From assembly GCF_024448955.1 (NCBI RefSeq), contig NZ_JAMOIH010000018.1, forward strand, positions 39,947-103,946: a stretch of DNA of 64,000 bases, read 5' to 3'. The stretch comes from Stutzerimonas stutzeri. GTDB lineage: Bacteria; Pseudomonadota; Gammaproteobacteria; Pseudomonadales; Pseudomonadaceae. The notes beneath the pieces are model-generated. The model was not told the DNA's origin and searched no databases. It saw only the letters and a list, made by a program, of their open reading frames with translations. Positions within the stretch are counted from its first letter, which is position 1. The number at the start of each line of letters is the position of its first letter. This document shows, one piece after another, positions 46,140 through 57,655 of this stretch. The position numbers were made by a program, and so were the translations under genes.

Positions 46140-47583
46140 GCGCCGATGGTTGCCGGTGCCGCGCTCGCTGCTCGGCCGGATGCTCTTTCTGACGCTGCTG
46201 GTGGTGCTGGTGGCGCAGGCGTTGTCGAGTTTCATCTGGGTGTCGCAGCTGCGTGCAAGCCAGGTGGAAGGCCTGCTGACCAACGCTCGGAGCCTGGCGC
46301 ATTCCATGTCCGCCAGCGTCAGCTATTTCCGCTCGCTGCCGCTGGGCTATCGACCGCTGGTGCTCGATCAACTGCGCAGCATGGGCGGTACGCGCTTCTT
46401 CGTATCGCTGAATGACAAACCTTTGGATATGCAAATTCTGCCGCCAACCGAGCGCAAGCAGGCGGTGCTGGCAGAAGTGGACGCGGTACTTCGCGAGCGC
46501 CTCGGAAACGACGCGGACATGTCGGTCAATTTCGTCAGCCCCGACGATCTGCGCATTTTCAATGGCGGGCTGAAGCTCGACGAGTTGCCGCGATCCTGGG
46601 CGCACTACGCGCTGAGCCTGGAGCCCCTGAACCCGCCCGTGCTGGTGACGCAGATTCAAATCGCACCTGGCGAGTGGCTGTATCTTGCGTCGCTGATGCC
46701 GGCGCCCTACGTCAGCCTTGAGGACGAGGGCATCCCTAAACAACAGCTCTGGTTCATCGTTCTCACCACCAGCTTTTTGCTGTTGTTCATCGGCATCCTC
46801 GTGCATTGGCAGAGCCGCCCGCTCAAACGGTTGGCCCAGGCGGCGCGGGAAATGTCGCTGGGCAGCGAAGTGGAACTGTTGCCCGAGGCGGGCGGCAGCG
46901 AGGTGGTCGAGGTCAGCCGGGCATTCAACAGCATGCGCGAGCGCATCGGGCGCTACTTGACCGAGCGCGCCCAGCTGTTCAGTGCCATCTCGCATGATCT
47001 GCGCACGCCAATCACCCGGTTGCGTCTGCGGGTGGAGCTGCTGGAGAACCAAGCCCTGCAGGACAAGTTCAGCCGTGATCTCGATGAGCTTGAATTGCTC
47101 GTCAAGGGTGCGCTGCAATGCGTCAAGGACACCGACATACACGAAAATATCGAGCCGCTGGATCTGAATCTGCTGCTCGATTGCGTCACCGAACCTTACC
47201 TCGCACCCGCTGGCAACGGCCGTGTCACGGTGCAAGGCCAGGCGGTCTCGGCTTATGCGGGCAAGCCGTTGGCGCTCAAGCGCTGTATCGGCAACTTGCT
47301 GGATAACGCGCTGAAATATGGCGAGCGAGCGCACTTGCATATTGACGATGACGGCGAGACCTTCGTGCTGCATGTCGACGATGAGGGGCCTGGCGTTCCG
47401 CAGGCATGGCTGCAGCAGGTCTTCGAGCCGAATTTTCGGCTGGCGGCTAAGCAGCCCGGGTATGGCCTCGGTCTCGGCATCGCCCGAAATATCGCACACG
47501 CCCATGGGGGCGAAATCAGCCTGCGCAACCTTCCCGAGGGTGGGCTGCGGGTGACCCTGAGCCTGCCGCGACATGCCGAGTGA
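46123..47583 (+). CDS. gtrS: GtrS sensor histidine kinase
   Basis: 486 residues. Two membrane helices (about 20-40 and 208-228) frame a periplasmic domain; HAMP follows. H-box LFSAISHDLRTPITRLRLRV with H291; N-box NLLDNALKYGE; G-box DEGPGVP and GLGLGIARNIA. In pseudomonads GtrS senses 2-ketogluconate or 6-phosphogluconate and controls GltR. Starts inside gltR (17-bp overlap), so tight coupling. Last gene of the edd operon; the gts operon follows after 170 bp. Confidence 0.93.
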   Translation: MTRSAKRRWLPVPRSLLGRMLFLTLLVVLVAQALSSFIWVSQLRASQVEGLLTNARSLAHSMSASVSYFRSLPLGYRPLVLDQLRSMGGTRFFVSLNDKPLDMQILPPTERKQAVLAEVDAVLRERLGNDADMSVNFVSPDDLRIFNGGLKLDELPRSWAHYALSLEPLNPPVLVTQIQIAPGEWLYLASLMPAPYVSLEDEGIPKQQLWFIVLTTSFLLLFIGILVHWQSRPLKRLAQAAREMSLGSEVELLPEAGGSEVVEVSRAFNSMRERIGRYLTERAQLFSAISHDLRTPITRLRLRVELLENQALQDKFSRDLDELELLVKGALQCVKDTDIHENIEPLDLNLLLDCVTEPYLAPAGNGRVTVQGQAVSAYAGKPLALKRCIGNLLDNALKYGERAHLHIDDDGETFVLHVDDEGPGVPQAWLQQVFEPNFRLAAKQPGYGLGLGIARNIAHAHGGEISLRNLPEGGLRVTLSLPRHAE

Positions 47584-47613
47584 GCTCACGTGCCAACCAA
47601 CGGTTGCCGGTGC

Positions 47614-47640
47614 CGTTACAGAGCTGCTCGCTTTGTAACG
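47614..47640. promoter_or_regulatory. Candidate operator dyad upstream of gtsA
   Basis: CGTTACA (47614-47620) is perfectly inverted as TGTAACG (47634-47640), half-sites 20 bases apart (two helical turns). CGTTACC recurs at 47666-47672 as a direct repeat, just ahead of a TAGAAT (47694-47699) that could be the gts -10. GltR is the obvious candidate by position; unproven. Confidence 0.4.
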
Positions 47641-47753
47641 AATCGGTGACCATTCACTATCCCTTCGTTACCTGCTGCACGCTCTGGCGCGCCTAGAATC
47701 GGTGCAGCGCAAGCAGAGACTTGCACCGAAAACAAAAAGAAAAAGGAACACAA

Positions 47754-49004
47754 ATGAACACGATCCATCGTCTGGTTACTGCTGTTTCCCTCGCTTCTCT
47801 CGTTCCCTTCGCTCACGCCGGTGAGGTCGAAGTCCTGCACTGGTGGACCTCCGGCGGTGAAAAACGCGCCGCTGATACGCTGCAGCGACTCGTCGAAGAG
47901 CAGGGCCATACCTGGAAGGACTTTGCTGTCGCCGGTGGTGGTGGTGAGGCCGCCATGACAGTCCTGAAGACCCGCGCCGTCTCTGGCAACGCACCCGCAG
48001 CCGCTCAGATCAAGGGACCTGATATCCAGGAATGGGGCGAGCTGGGGCTGCTGACCGATCTCAACGACGTAGCCGAACAGGCCAAGTGGGACGAGCTGCT
48101 CCCCAAGCAAGTCTCGACTGCAATGAAGTACGACGGTGACTACGTGGCGGTGCCGGTCAACGTGCACCGGGTCAACTGGCTGTGGATCAACCCGGACGTC
48201 TTCGAGAAAGCCGGTGCGAAGCCTCCAAAGAGTCTCGACGAATTTTTTGCGGCCGCCGACAAGCTCAAGGCAGCAGGTTTCATGCCGCTGGCCCATGGCG
48301 GCCAGCCCTGGCAGGACGGCACGGTCTTCGAAGATCTGGCGTTGGCCGTCCTCGGTCCAGAGGATTTCCGTAAAGCATTCGTCGATCTTGATCGTGATGT
48401 ACTGACCGGCGACAAGATGGTCGAGGCCTTTGCCGCTCTGAAAAAGCTGCGCGGCTACGTCGACAACAACGCCGCGGGTCGCGACTGGAACAGCGCCACC
48501 GCGATGGTCATGAACGGCAAGGCCGGCATGCAGATCATGGGCGACTGGGCCAAGAGCGAGTGGAGCGCGGCGAACAAAATAGCCGGTGACGACTATCAAT
48601 GCCTGCCGTTCCCCGGTACCGAGGGCAGCTTCACTTACAACATCGACTCGCTGGCGATGTTCAAGCTCAGCAAGGACGAGGACCGCAAGGCGCAGAAGGA
48701 CCTGGCTCGGACGGTTCTGGAGCCTGAGTTCCAACAGTTCTTCAACCAGAACAAAGGCTCCATCCCCGTGCGTCTGGACCAGGACATGAGCGAATTCGAC
48801 GTCTGCGCCCAGCAGTCGATGAAAGACTTCAAGGCCTCTGCGCAAGGTCCGGGTCTGGTACCGAGCCTGGCGCATGGCATGGCTGCCTCCAGCTATGTGC
48901 AGGGTGCGGTATTCGACGTGGTCACCAACTTCTTCAACGATCCGTCTGCCGATCCGAAGAAAGCGGCGCAGCAACTGGCTGCGGCGATTCAAGCAGTTCA
49001 ATAG
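47754..49004 (+). CDS. gtsA: Glucose/mannose ABC transporter substrate-binding protein
   Basis: 416 residues. Sec signal peptide ([22 protein letters not shown], cleavage near residue 22) then a family 1 solute-binding protein: [75 protein letters not shown], and [17 protein letters not shown]. Periplasmic sugar receptor of the Gts system. AAAGGAAC precedes the ATG at 47754. A hairpin terminator just downstream probably keeps it expressed above the membrane genes. Confidence 0.94.
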   Translation: MNTIHRLVTAVSLASLVPFAHAGEVEVLHWWTSGGEKRAADTLQRLVEEQGHTWKDFAVAGGGGEAAMTVLKTRAVSGNAPAAAQIKGPDIQEWGELGLLTDLNDVAEQAKWDELLPKQVSTAMKYDGDYVAVPVNVHRVNWLWINPDVFEKAGAKPPKSLDEFFAAADKLKAAGFMPLAHGGQPWQDGTVFEDLALAVLGPEDFRKAFVDLDRDVLTGDKMVEAFAALKKLRGYVDNNAAGRDWNSATAMVMNGKAGMQIMGDWAKSEWSAANKIAGDDYQCLPFPGTEGSFTYNIDSLAMFKLSKDEDRKAQKDLARTVLEPEFQQFFNQNKGSIPVRLDQDMSEFDVCAQQSMKDFKASAQGPGLVPSLAHGMAASSYVQGAVFDVVTNFFNDPSADPKKAAQQLAAAIQAVQ

Positions 49005-49010
49005 CGTATT

Positions 49011-49033
49011 GGCCGCTTCGGCGGCCTTTTTTT
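49011..49033 (+). terminator. Intrinsic terminator/attenuator between gtsA and gtsB
   Basis: GGCCGC, loop TTCG, GCGGCC, then seven T: a six-pair GC stem with a stable UUCG-type tetraloop, only seven bases after the gtsA stop. Because gtsB follows on the same strand, it probably acts as a partial terminator that raises gtsA over gtsBCD. Confidence 0.85.
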
Positions 49034-49146
49034 ACTGACGCATCGAACCTAACGACCAAGCTCTCGGCTGGTCGTGACGGGCAAGTCGTGCCCATGAACA
49101 ACGATTGGAGCCGCTTTATGGATCCTGTACCCCCACGGAGCCAGAC

Positions 49147-50055
49147 ATGAGCTCAACTGCTGTCTTCACCAAAGCCTCACCGCTGGACGCCTTGCAGAAC
49201 TGGCTGCCCAAACTGGTGTTGGCGCCGAGCATGCTGATCGTGCTGGTCGGGTTCTACGGTTACATCTTCTGGACGTTCCTGCTCTCGTTTACCAACTCGC
49301 GCTTCATGCCCAGCTACAAATGGGTTGGGCTGGCGCAATACGAACGTCTCTGGAACAACGATCGCTGGTGGGTGGCCAGTAAAAACCTGCTGGTGTTCGG
49401 CGGGTTGTTCATCACTATTAGCCTAGTCATCGGCGTGCTGCTGGCAGTGCTACTGGATCAGCGCATTCGCCGCGAAGGCTTCATTCGCACCGTCTACCTG
49501 TACCCAATGGCTTTGTCTATGATCGTCACCGGTACGGCCTGGAAATGGCTGCTCAATCCCGGGCTCGGGATCGACAAGATGCTGCGCGACTGGGGCTGGG
49601 AAGGGTTTCGCTTCGACTGGCTGGTCGATCCAGACCGCGTCGTGTATTGCCTAGTAATCGCCGCGGTCTGGCAAGCTTCCGGCTTCGTCATGGCGTTGTT
49701 CCTGGCGGGGCTGCGCGGTGTCGATCAATCCATCGTGCGGGCGGCGCAGATCGACGGAGCGAGCCTGCCAAGTATTTATCTACGAATCATTCTGCCGAGT
49801 CTGAGACCGGTGTTCTTCAGCGCCCTGATGATCCTCGCGCATATTGCGATCAAGGCTTTTGATTTGGTGGCCGCAATGACGGCGGGCGGGCCGGGATACG
49901 CCTCGGACCTACCGGCCATGTTCATGTATGCCCATACTTTTACCCGCGGGCAGATGGGGCTGGGCGCGGCCAGTGCGATTCTCATGCTCGGTGCGGTGAT
50001 GGCGATCGTCGTGCCCTATCTCTATTCGGAACTGAGGAACAAGCGCCATGACTAG
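49147..50055 (+). CDS. gtsB: Sugar ABC transporter permease
   Basis: 302 residues, six membrane helices, MalF-like. N-terminal KLVLAPSMLIVLVGFYGYIFWTFLLSF and the EAA loop RAAQIDGASLPSIYLRIILPSLRPVFF, which contacts the ATPase GtsD. The start at 49147 has GGAG six bases upstream; a frame to 49105 adds 14 residues without support. The stop overlaps gtsC by eight bases. Inner-membrane channel half of the Gts importer. Confidence 0.94.
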   Translation: MSSTAVFTKASPLDALQNWLPKLVLAPSMLIVLVGFYGYIFWTFLLSFTNSRFMPSYKWVGLAQYERLWNNDRWWVASKNLLVFGGLFITISLVIGVLLAVLLDQRIRREGFIRTVYLYPMALSMIVTGTAWKWLLNPGLGIDKMLRDWGWEGFRFDWLVDPDRVVYCLVIAAVWQASGFVMALFLAGLRGVDQSIVRAAQIDGASLPSIYLRIILPSLRPVFFSALMILAHIAIKAFDLVAAMTAGGPGYASDLPAMFMYAHTFTRGQMGLGAASAILMLGAVMAIVVPYLYSELRNKRHD

Positions 50056-50893
50056 CCTCGTAGGGCGAAAGCGCCTGACATTCAGCCGGGTGGCGATCTA
50101 CGCGACGCTGCTGGTGGCGGTCGCGATGTACTTGGTGCCGCTGGTGGTGATGCTGCTGACCAGCTTCAAGACGCCCGACGACATCCGTACCGGCAATCTG
50201 CTGTCCTGGCCGGACGTGATGACGGTCATCGGCTGGGTCAAGGCCTGGGATGCGGTTGGGGGCTATTTCTGGAACTCGGTAAAGATCACGGTGCCCGCCG
50301 TCATCATCTCCACGCTGCTTGGTGCCCTCAACGGCTACGTACTGGCGATGTGGCGCTTCCGCGGTTCGCAGCTGTTCTTCGGCCTTCTGCTGTTCGGATG
50401 CTTTCTACCGTTTCAGGTGATTCTGCTGCCGGCGTCCTTCACGCTGGGCCAACTTGGCCTGGCCAACACGACGCCGGGGTTGGTATTGGTGCACCTGGTC
50501 TACGGCTTGGCCTTCACGACGCTGTTCTTCCGCAACTTCTACGTCAGCGTGCCGGATGCCCTGATTCGCGCCGCGCGGCTGGACGGGGCGGGGTTCTTCA
50601 CGATCTTCGGCAGGATTCTGCTGCCCATGTCCATCCCCACCATCATGGTCTGCCTGATCTGGCAGTTCACCCAAATTTGGAACGACTTCCTGTTCGGCGT
50701 GGTGTTTGCCAGTGGCGATACCCAGCCGATTACCGTGGCGCTGAACAACCTGGTCAACACCAGCACGGGCGCCAAGGAATACAACGTCGATATGGCTGCG
50801 GCGATGATCGCCGGGCTGCCAACGCTGGTGGTGTACATCCTCGCCGGCAAGTATTTCCTGCGCGGGCTTACGGCCGGCGCGGTCAAAGGTTAG
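50048..50893 (+). CDS. gtsC: Sugar ABC transporter permease
   Basis: 281 residues, six membrane helices, MalG-like. The EAA loop is RAARLDGAGFFTIFGRILLPMSIPTIMVCLIWQF. TSFKTPDDIRTGNLLSWP near the first periplasmic loop is typical of the CUT1 partner. Overlaps gtsB by eight bases and is 14 bp before gtsD, so it is in one transcript. Pairs with GtsB to form the channel. Confidence 0.94.
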   Translation: MTSLVGRKRLTFSRVAIYATLLVAVAMYLVPLVVMLLTSFKTPDDIRTGNLLSWPDVMTVIGWVKAWDAVGGYFWNSVKITVPAVIISTLLGALNGYVLAMWRFRGSQLFFGLLLFGCFLPFQVILLPASFTLGQLGLANTTPGLVLVHLVYGLAFTTLFFRNFYVSVPDALIRAARLDGAGFFTIFGRILLPMSIPTIMVCLIWQFTQIWNDFLFGVVFASGDTQPITVALNNLVNTSTGAKEYNVDMAAAMIAGLPTLVVYILAGKYFLRGLTAGAVKG

Positions 50894-50907
50894 GAGACCG
50901 AACGACC

Positions 50908-52065
50908 ATGGCTGCACTCGAACTCAGCAACGTCCGCAAGAGCTATCTGGGGAGTTCACATGACACCCTGAAAGACATCGACCTGAAGATCGGTGACGGG
51001 GAATTTCTGATCCTCGTCGGGCCTTCGGGTTGCGGTAAATCCACTCTGATGAATTGCATTGCCGGGCTGGAGGACATCACGGGGGGCGAGATTCGCGTCG
51101 ATGGCGCTGACATCAGTACCGCCAGTCCGAAGGATCGGGACATCGCCATGGTGTTCCAGTCCTATGCGCTGTATCCGACCATGACGGTGCGGGAGAACAT
51201 CGCCTTTGGCCTGAAGATGCGCAAGGTGCCGGCGGCCAAGATCGGAGAGGAAGTGTCCCGCGTTGCCCAATTGCTACAGATCGAGCACCTTCTGGAGCGT
51301 AAACCCTCGCAATTGTCCGGCGGCCAGCAGCAGCGTGTAGCCATGGGACGCGCACTGGCGCGGCGGCCGAAGATCTATCTATTCGATGAGCCGTTATCCA
51401 ACCTCGACGCAAAACTGCGGGTCGAGATGCGCACGGAAATCAAGTTGATGCATCAGCGATTGAAGACGACAACGGTCTATGTGACTCACGATCAGATCGA
51501 GGCGATGACGCTCGGCGACAAGGTCGCGGTGATGAAAGATGGCGTCGTCCAGCAGTTCGGCACGCCGAAGGACATCTACAACAACCCGGCCAACCTGTTC
51601 GTGGCGAGCTTTATCGGTTCGCCGCCGATGAACTTCGTGCCGCTGCGTTTGATCAAGCAGAGCGGTGGCTGGAGTGCGCTGCTGGAAAGCGGTCAGGATC
51701 GTTGCGAACTACCGCTGAAGCTCGCCGACGGCGAATCGCTGGAAGGGCGGGATGTGATTTTGGGTATCCGGCCCGAGCAAATAGGCATTGGTGCCGCAGG
51801 TGATTTGCCTTCTCTGCGTGTAGAAGTGCAGGTAATCGAGCCGACCGGGCCGGACACCATGATCTTCGTAAGCCTCAACCAGACCAAAGTATGTTGCCGC
51901 CTGGCACCGGACGCGGCGCCAAACCCCGGAGAAACATTGACGCTGCAGTTCGAGCCGGACAAGGTCCTGCTGTTCGATGCGCAGACGGGGGAGCGGTTGG
52001 GCGTCGCGCCGGGGAATGGATCGGCGGGACGCAACGGAGCGGTCACGCGGTTGGTCGCCCGCTGA
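50908..52065 (+). CDS. gtsD: Sugar ABC transporter ATP-binding protein (MalK/UgpC-like)
   Basis: 385 residues. Walker A GPSGCGKST, Q-loop VFQSYALYPTMTVRENIAFGLKMR, signature LSGGQQQRVAMGRAL, Walker B IYLFDEPLSNLDAKLR and H-loop TTVYVTHDQIEAMTLGD. The C-terminal TOBE domain (LGIRPEQIGIGAAGDLPSLRVEVQVIEPTGPDTMIF) is of MalK type. Powers uptake through GtsBC. The start MAALELSNVRKSYLG at 50908 is standard; read-through from 50350 lies inside gtsC. Confidence 0.95.
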   Translation: MAALELSNVRKSYLGSSHDTLKDIDLKIGDGEFLILVGPSGCGKSTLMNCIAGLEDITGGEIRVDGADISTASPKDRDIAMVFQSYALYPTMTVRENIAFGLKMRKVPAAKIGEEVSRVAQLLQIEHLLERKPSQLSGGQQQRVAMGRALARRPKIYLFDEPLSNLDAKLRVEMRTEIKLMHQRLKTTTVYVTHDQIEAMTLGDKVAVMKDGVVQQFGTPKDIYNNPANLFVASFIGSPPMNFVPLRLIKQSGGWSALLESGQDRCELPLKLADGESLEGRDVILGIRPEQIGIGAAGDLPSLRVEVQVIEPTGPDTMIFVSLNQTKVCCRLAPDAAPNPGETLTLQFEPDKVLLFDAQTGERLGVAPGNGSAGRNGAVTRLVAR

Positions 52066-52274
52066 GTGGGCGGTTTGCTCGGAAAAAAAAGCCCGGTGGC
52101 GGGGTGTCTGCGTACCGGCGCCGAACGCGTCTAGATGTTATTCATGCATTGCTCCAGCGGTTGCAGCGAACACCGCTGGGCATGACGACTCGAACCGCAG
52201 TGAGCATGAGGCTGACATGCGGGTCGGAAAGGAGAGCCTTCACCGGCTCAATCCAACGGCAGTAACAACAATAA

Positions 52275-53516
<1,242 letters not shown>

Positions 53517-53607
53517 TAACGCCGATAGCCTGATTTCGTTAGAACCTCCGGGCGAAGAGGGTTTCTACTGGCACGAGCGGTAGAGTCCCACTGAACCGGA
53601 GGTAGTT

Positions 53608-53799
53608 TTGGGCGATAAGGCGAAGAACCCTTGCATCAGTATCTGCAAACTCAAGGACGACATCTGCATCGGCTGTGGACGCAGCCGAGACGAGATGAAG
53701 GCCTGGAAGGGCATGAAGAACAAGGAGCGCAATGCGGTCAACGAGTTGGCCGCCGAGCGGTTGAAAGCACTGCGCAAGGCAAAGAAGAAAAAGAAGTGA
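53608..53799 (+). CDS. DUF1289 family small protein
   Basis: 63 residues from a TTG start with CCGGAGGT four bases away. The sequence CISICKLKDDICIGCGRSRDEMKAWKGM is the DUF1289 core with four cysteines (CxxxC, CxxC), probably a small metal-binding domain. The C-terminal KALRKAKKKKK tail is highly basic. Function unknown. It abuts the convergent hexR stop. Confidence 0.85.
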   Translation: MGDKAKNPCISICKLKDDICIGCGRSRDEMKAWKGMKNKERNAVNELAAERLKALRKAKKKKK

Positions 53800-54663
53800 T
53801 CAGCTCTCTTCGGTTGGATAACGGGTCGCCATCAGACTTTCCTTGATCTTTCGCAGGTGCGGCTGGAAGTCGACACCCCGGCGCAAGGTCACGCCGGCGG
53901 CCAGCGCGTCGAGTACGGTCAGTTGAATGATGCGTGAGGTCATCGGCATATAGATGTCGGTGTCTTCAGGCAGCGGTATGTCCAGGCTCAACGTGCAGAC
54001 CCTGGCCAGCGGGGAATCCGCCGCGGTCATCCCCAGCACCGAAGCACCGTTGTCGCGTGCGATCGTCGCGGCCTCCACCAGTTCGCGGGTACGCCCGGTA
54101 TAGGAAATGATCACGAAAAGATCCCCGGTATGCGCCACCGACGCCAGCATGCGTTGCATGAGCACGTCGCTGTGGGCGGTGACCGGAAGGTTGAAGCGAA
54201 AGAACTTGTGCTGCGCATCCAGCGCGACGGATGCAGACGCGCCGAGTCCGAAGAAATGAATCTGGCGCGCCTGAATCATCAAATCCACGGCATGGCTGAT
54301 CGCTTGCGGGTCGATAGCCTGACAAGCGCTGTCGAGCGAAGCGATGGTGCTGCCGAAGATCTTTCGCGTATAGGCCTCGGGACCGTCATCGGCCTCCACG
54401 GCCTGACTGACATAGGCAGCGCCGCTCGCCAGGCTCTGAGCCAGTTGGATCTTGAGCGCGGGATAACCTGCGGCACCGAACGAACGGCAGAAGCGGTTAA
54501 CGGTAGGCTCACTGACCTTGGCCGTCTGGGCCAGCGCCGCAATGCTGTAACGCGTAGCCTGCTGCGGGTCGCTCAATATCACCTCAGCGACTTTCCGTTC
54601 CGCTTTGTTCAGCTCGTCGAGCCGATTTTTTATCTGTTCCAAGAGATTTTTCATGCGATCCAT
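53800..54663 (-). CDS. hexR: HexR, RpiR family repressor of carbon metabolism
   Basis: 287 residues. N-terminal RpiR winged helix-turn-helix ([43 protein letters not shown]) and a C-terminal SIS sugar-phosphate domain ([69 protein letters not shown]). HexR binds KDPG and controls zwf-pgl-eda, edd-glk-gltR-gtrS and gap in pseudomonads. Starts [28 protein letters not shown] at 54663 with AAGAAGAGA upstream. Its operator lies in the hexR/zwf gap. Confidence 0.96.
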   Translation of the reverse strand: MDRMKNLLEQIKNRLDELNKAERKVAEVILSDPQQATRYSIAALAQTAKVSEPTVNRFCRSFGAAGYPALKIQLAQSLASGAAYVSQAVEADDGPEAYTRKIFGSTIASLDSACQAIDPQAISHAVDLMIQARQIHFFGLGASASVALDAQHKFFRFNLPVTAHSDVLMQRMLASVAHTGDLFVIISYTGRTRELVEAATIARDNGASVLGMTAADSPLARVCTLSLDIPLPEDTDIYMPMTSRIIQLTVLDALAAGVTLRRGVDFQPHLRKIKESLMATRYPTEES

Positions 54664-54738
54664 GTCTCTTCTTTCAAAGGGGTCGCGTCCGCAACGAGCG
54701 AAAAAGTCGGTGCGAGGCGCGAAAAAAATCGGGTTATG

Positions 54739-54753
54739 TTGTTTTAATGACAA
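54739..54753. promoter_or_regulatory. Predicted HexR operator, hexR/zwf intergenic
   Basis: TTGT-TTTAATG-ACAA fits the HexR consensus, and the dyad extends to GTTGT / ACAAC. It lies 76 bp upstream of the hexR ATG and 66 bp before the zwf ATG, positioned to control both divergent transcripts. Confidence 0.8.
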
Positions 54754-54818
54754 CATTATCTGCTTAAACTGCAGCTACAAAACCTGTAACGCAGCCTAAT
54801 TTGGTTAATACAAAACAC

Positions 54819-56288
54819 ATGCCTGCTATTACCGTTGACGCAACTACCTTTGCTTTGTTCGGCGCCTTGGGCGACCTGGCGCTGCGCAAGCTGTTTCCGG
54901 CACTTTACCAGCTAGATCGAGCGGGACTCCTCAACAGCGATACGCGCATATTGGCGCTTTCTCGCGATAAAGGAGAGCCTTCGGCTCATCTGGAGCGGAT
55001 CGATCAGGCGTTACGCCGATACATTCCTGCCGCGCAGCTGGACGAAACGGCGCTGGCGCGGTTTCAAGCGCGGCTGGAGTACATCACGATGGACTTCCGC
55101 AGCGCACAAGACTACGCGGCGCTGGCCGAAACGGTGTCGCGCGACATGCCGCTGATCGCCTATTTTGCTACGCCGGCGGCGGTTTATGGCGCGATCTGCG
55201 AGCACCTCGCGGCGGTCGGGCTGGCTGAGCAAACCCGTGTGGTGCTGGAAAAGCCGATCGGCCATGATCTCGAATCATCTCGGGTGGTTAACGACGCGGT
55301 TGCGCAGTATTTTCCCGAAACGCGTATCTACCGGATCGACCACTATCTCGGCAAGGAGACGGTGCAGAACCTGATTGCGCTGCGCTTCGCCAACAGCCTG
55401 TTCGAGACGCAGTGGAACCAGCATCACATCTCGCACGTCGAGATCACTGTCGCGGAAACTGTTGGTATCGAAGGGCGTTGGGGCTATTTCGATCAGGCCG
55501 GACAGCTACGCGACATGATCCAGAACCATCTATTGCAGCTGCTGTGCCTGATTGCGATGGATCCGCCGAGCGACCTCACCGCCGACAGCATTCGCGATGA
55601 AAAAGTGAAAGTGCTCAAGGCGTTGGCGCCGATCACGCCGGAGCGTCTGGGTAAACAAGTGGTGCGCGGTCAGTATGTGGCTGGCTCGGTCGGCGGCAAG
55701 GCTGTGCCGGGCTATCTGGAAGAGGAAAACTCTAACGCCGAAAGCAGCACCGAAACCTTCGTCGCGCTGCGTGCCGATATCTGCAACTGGCGCTGGTCCG
55801 GTGTGCCGTTCTATCTGCGGACCGGCAAGCGCATGGGTGAGAAGGTTTCGCAGATCGTCATTCATTTCAAGGAACCGCCGTTCTACATCTTCGCGCCTGA
55901 GCAACGTTCGCTGATCAGCAACCGCTTGATCATCCGCTTGCAGCCGGATGAAGGCATCTCGCTGCAGGTCATGACCAAAGAGCAGGGGCTCGATAAGGGC
56001 ATGCATCTTCGTAGCGGGCCGTTGCAGCTGAATTTCTCCGAGACCTACAAGAGTTCGCGGATTCCGGATGCATACGAGCGCCTATTGCTTGAGGTGATGC
56101 AAGGCAATCAGAACCTGTTCGTTCGCAAGGATGAGATCGAGTACGCCTGGAAATGGTGCGATCAACTGATCGACGGCTGGTCGCGCCTTGGCGATGCGCC
56201 GAAGGCTTATCCTGCTGGGTCCTGGGGCCCGGTAGCGTCCGTTGCCCTGATTACACGTGATGGGAGGTCTTGGTATGGCGATCTCTGA
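54819..56288 (+). CDS. zwf: Glucose-6-phosphate 1-dehydrogenase
   Basis: 489 residues. Oxidises glucose-6-phosphate to 6-phosphogluconolactone with NADP or NAD. Nucleotide-binding [22 protein letters not shown] (the common GxSGD is GALGD, as in other pseudomonads). Substrate motif [46 protein letters not shown] later. The ATG at 54819 matches the normal N-terminus; a TTG at 54801 has no support. First gene of zwf-pgl-eda, under HexR. Confidence 0.96.
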   Translation: MPAITVDATTFALFGALGDLALRKLFPALYQLDRAGLLNSDTRILALSRDKGEPSAHLERIDQALRRYIPAAQLDETALARFQARLEYITMDFRSAQDYAALAETVSRDMPLIAYFATPAAVYGAICEHLAAVGLAEQTRVVLEKPIGHDLESSRVVNDAVAQYFPETRIYRIDHYLGKETVQNLIALRFANSLFETQWNQHHISHVEITVAETVGIEGRWGYFDQAGQLRDMIQNHLLQLLCLIAMDPPSDLTADSIRDEKVKVLKALAPITPERLGKQVVRGQYVAGSVGGKAVPGYLEEENSNAESSTETFVALRADICNWRWSGVPFYLRTGKRMGEKVSQIVIHFKEPPFYIFAPEQRSLISNRLIIRLQPDEGISLQVMTKEQGLDKGMHLRSGPLQLNFSETYKSSRIPDAYERLLLEVMQGNQNLFVRKDEIEYAWKWCDQLIDGWSRLGDAPKAYPAGSWGPVASVALITRDGRSWYGDL

Positions 56289-56988
56289 ACTGGAGCTGCC
56301 GTCGGGGGTGGTTGCCCATAGCCTGCCCGATCCCGACCAGTTGGCGCAGGTATTGGCTGACCGCGTTGCCGGGGCGCTGAGCTACGCTGTCGATACTCAC
56401 GGCAGCGCTAGCCTGGTGATATCCGGTGGACGTAGCCCGATCGCGTTCTTCGAAGCATTGTCGACGCGTCGACTGGACTGGGCGAAGGTGCAGGTAAGCC
56501 TCGCTGACGAACGCTGGGTCAATGTCGACGACTCCGACAGTAACGAAGGTCTGGTGCGGCGCCATCTGCTGCAGAACGCAGCGGCTGATGCGCAGCTGCT
56601 TGGCCTTTATCAGCCGGCCGAGACGCTGGAGCAGGCCGCGCAGTTGGCGAATCATCGATTGGCTAACCTCAGCCAGCCTATCGATGTGTTGGTGCTAGGC
56701 ATGGGTAATGATGGGCATACCGCTTCGTTGTTTCCTAACAGTCCACTGTTGGAACAAGGGCTTGAGCCCAGCGGCAGTGATCGTTGCCTGCCGATGCTCG
56801 CGCCCACTCCGCCGATGCAGCGCCTCAGCATGACCTACCCGCTGCTGGCATCTGCTCGGGTTCAGTGTCTGGCGATACAGGGCTCGTCCAAGCTGGAGAC
56901 GCTGCGTCAGGCAATGCGCCTCGAAACCATGCAAATGCCCATCCGTGCATTCCTGCATTCCCCTCTAGAGATCTATTGGTGCCCCTGA
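56275..56988 (+). CDS. pgl: 6-phosphogluconolactonase
   Basis: 237 residues, DevB type. Hydrolyses 6-phosphogluconolactone to 6-phosphogluconate. Landmarks are [43 protein letters not shown] and [20 protein letters not shown], which carries catalytic residues. The start at 56275 overlaps zwf by 14 bases with GGGAGGT upstream. Middle gene of zwf-pgl-eda. Confidence 0.95.
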   Translation: MAISELELPSGVVAHSLPDPDQLAQVLADRVAGALSYAVDTHGSASLVISGGRSPIAFFEALSTRRLDWAKVQVSLADERWVNVDDSDSNEGLVRRHLLQNAAADAQLLGLYQPAETLEQAAQLANHRLANLSQPIDVLVLGMGNDGHTASLFPNSPLLEQGLEPSGSDRCLPMLAPTPPMQRLSMTYPLLASARVQCLAIQGSSKLETLRQAMRLETMQMPIRAFLHSPLEIYWCP

Positions 56989-57004
56989 GGCCCGAGGACT
57001 TTCC

Positions 57005-57655
57005 ATGACCATGGACCAGAAAAACGCACTGATCGAAAAGATCTGTACCGAAGCGCGCATCCTTCCCGTAATCACCATCGGCAGCGAAGAGCAGATCCTG
57101 CCACTGGCCGACGCGCTCGCTGCAGGCGGACTGACCGCGCTGGAAATCACCTTGCGCTCGAAACATGGGCTCACTGCCATCCGCCGGTTGCGCGAGGAGC
57201 GACCCGACCTCTGCGTAGGGGCTGGCACGGTACTCGACAAGCGCATGATGGATGACGTCGAAGCCGCGGGAGCGCAGTTCATCGTCTCGCCGGGCTGCAC
57301 GGATGAGCTGCTTCAAGCAGGCGTCAACTGTTCCGTGCCGCTGCTGGCCGGAATCAGCAACGCATCGGACATCATGCGTGGTTATGCACTTGGATATCGC
57401 CGCTTCAAGCTGTTTCCGGCTGAAGTATGTGGTGGTGTCGCTGCGATCAAGGCGCTTGGTGGTCCTTTTACTGATGTGCGCTTCTGCCCGACCGGAGGCG
57501 TCAACGCTGCCAATGCCGCTCAGTATCTGGCGCTCCCCAATGTAATGTGTGTAGGCGGCACCTGGATGATCGACGGCGCAGCGCTGAAGAACGGCGACTG
57601 GGCCAGCATTCAGCAAGCCACGGCTGACGCGCTAGCTGCGCTGGACAAGAGCTAA
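57005..57655 (+). CDS. eda: 2-dehydro-3-deoxy-6-phosphogluconate (KDPG) aldolase
   Basis: 216 residues. Splits KDPG into pyruvate and glyceraldehyde-3-phosphate, completing the Entner-Doudoroff path. Signatures: ILPVITIGSEEQILPLADALAAGGLTALEITLRS (with Glu of the proton shuttle), GAGTVLD, Schiff-base Lys in YRRFKLFPAEVCGG, and FCPTGGVNAANA. GAGGAC lies six bases before the ATG, 16 bp after pgl. A GC-rich stem (GGCGCGC/GCGCGCC, 57676-57694) follows but has no T-run. Confidence 0.96.
   Translation: MTMDQKNALIEKICTEARILPVITIGSEEQILPLADALAAGGLTALEITLRSKHGLTAIRRLREERPDLCVGAGTVLDKRMMDDVEAAGAQFIVSPGCTDELLQAGVNCSVPLLAGISNASDIMRGYALGYRRFKLFPAEVCGGVAAIKALGGPFTDVRFCPTGGVNAANAAQYLALPNVMCVGGTWMIDGAALKNGDWASIQQATADALAALDKS

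Noticed and set aside
46018..47589. Long antisense open frame opposite gtrS, and similar frames opposite gtsA and plpD
   Set aside because: They mirror high-GC codon bias of the real gene on the other strand and show no domain or ribosome site.
52082..52104. A-run and CCCG/CGGG stem after gtsD as a minus-strand terminator
   Set aside because: Stem only four pairs and no leftward gene needs it.
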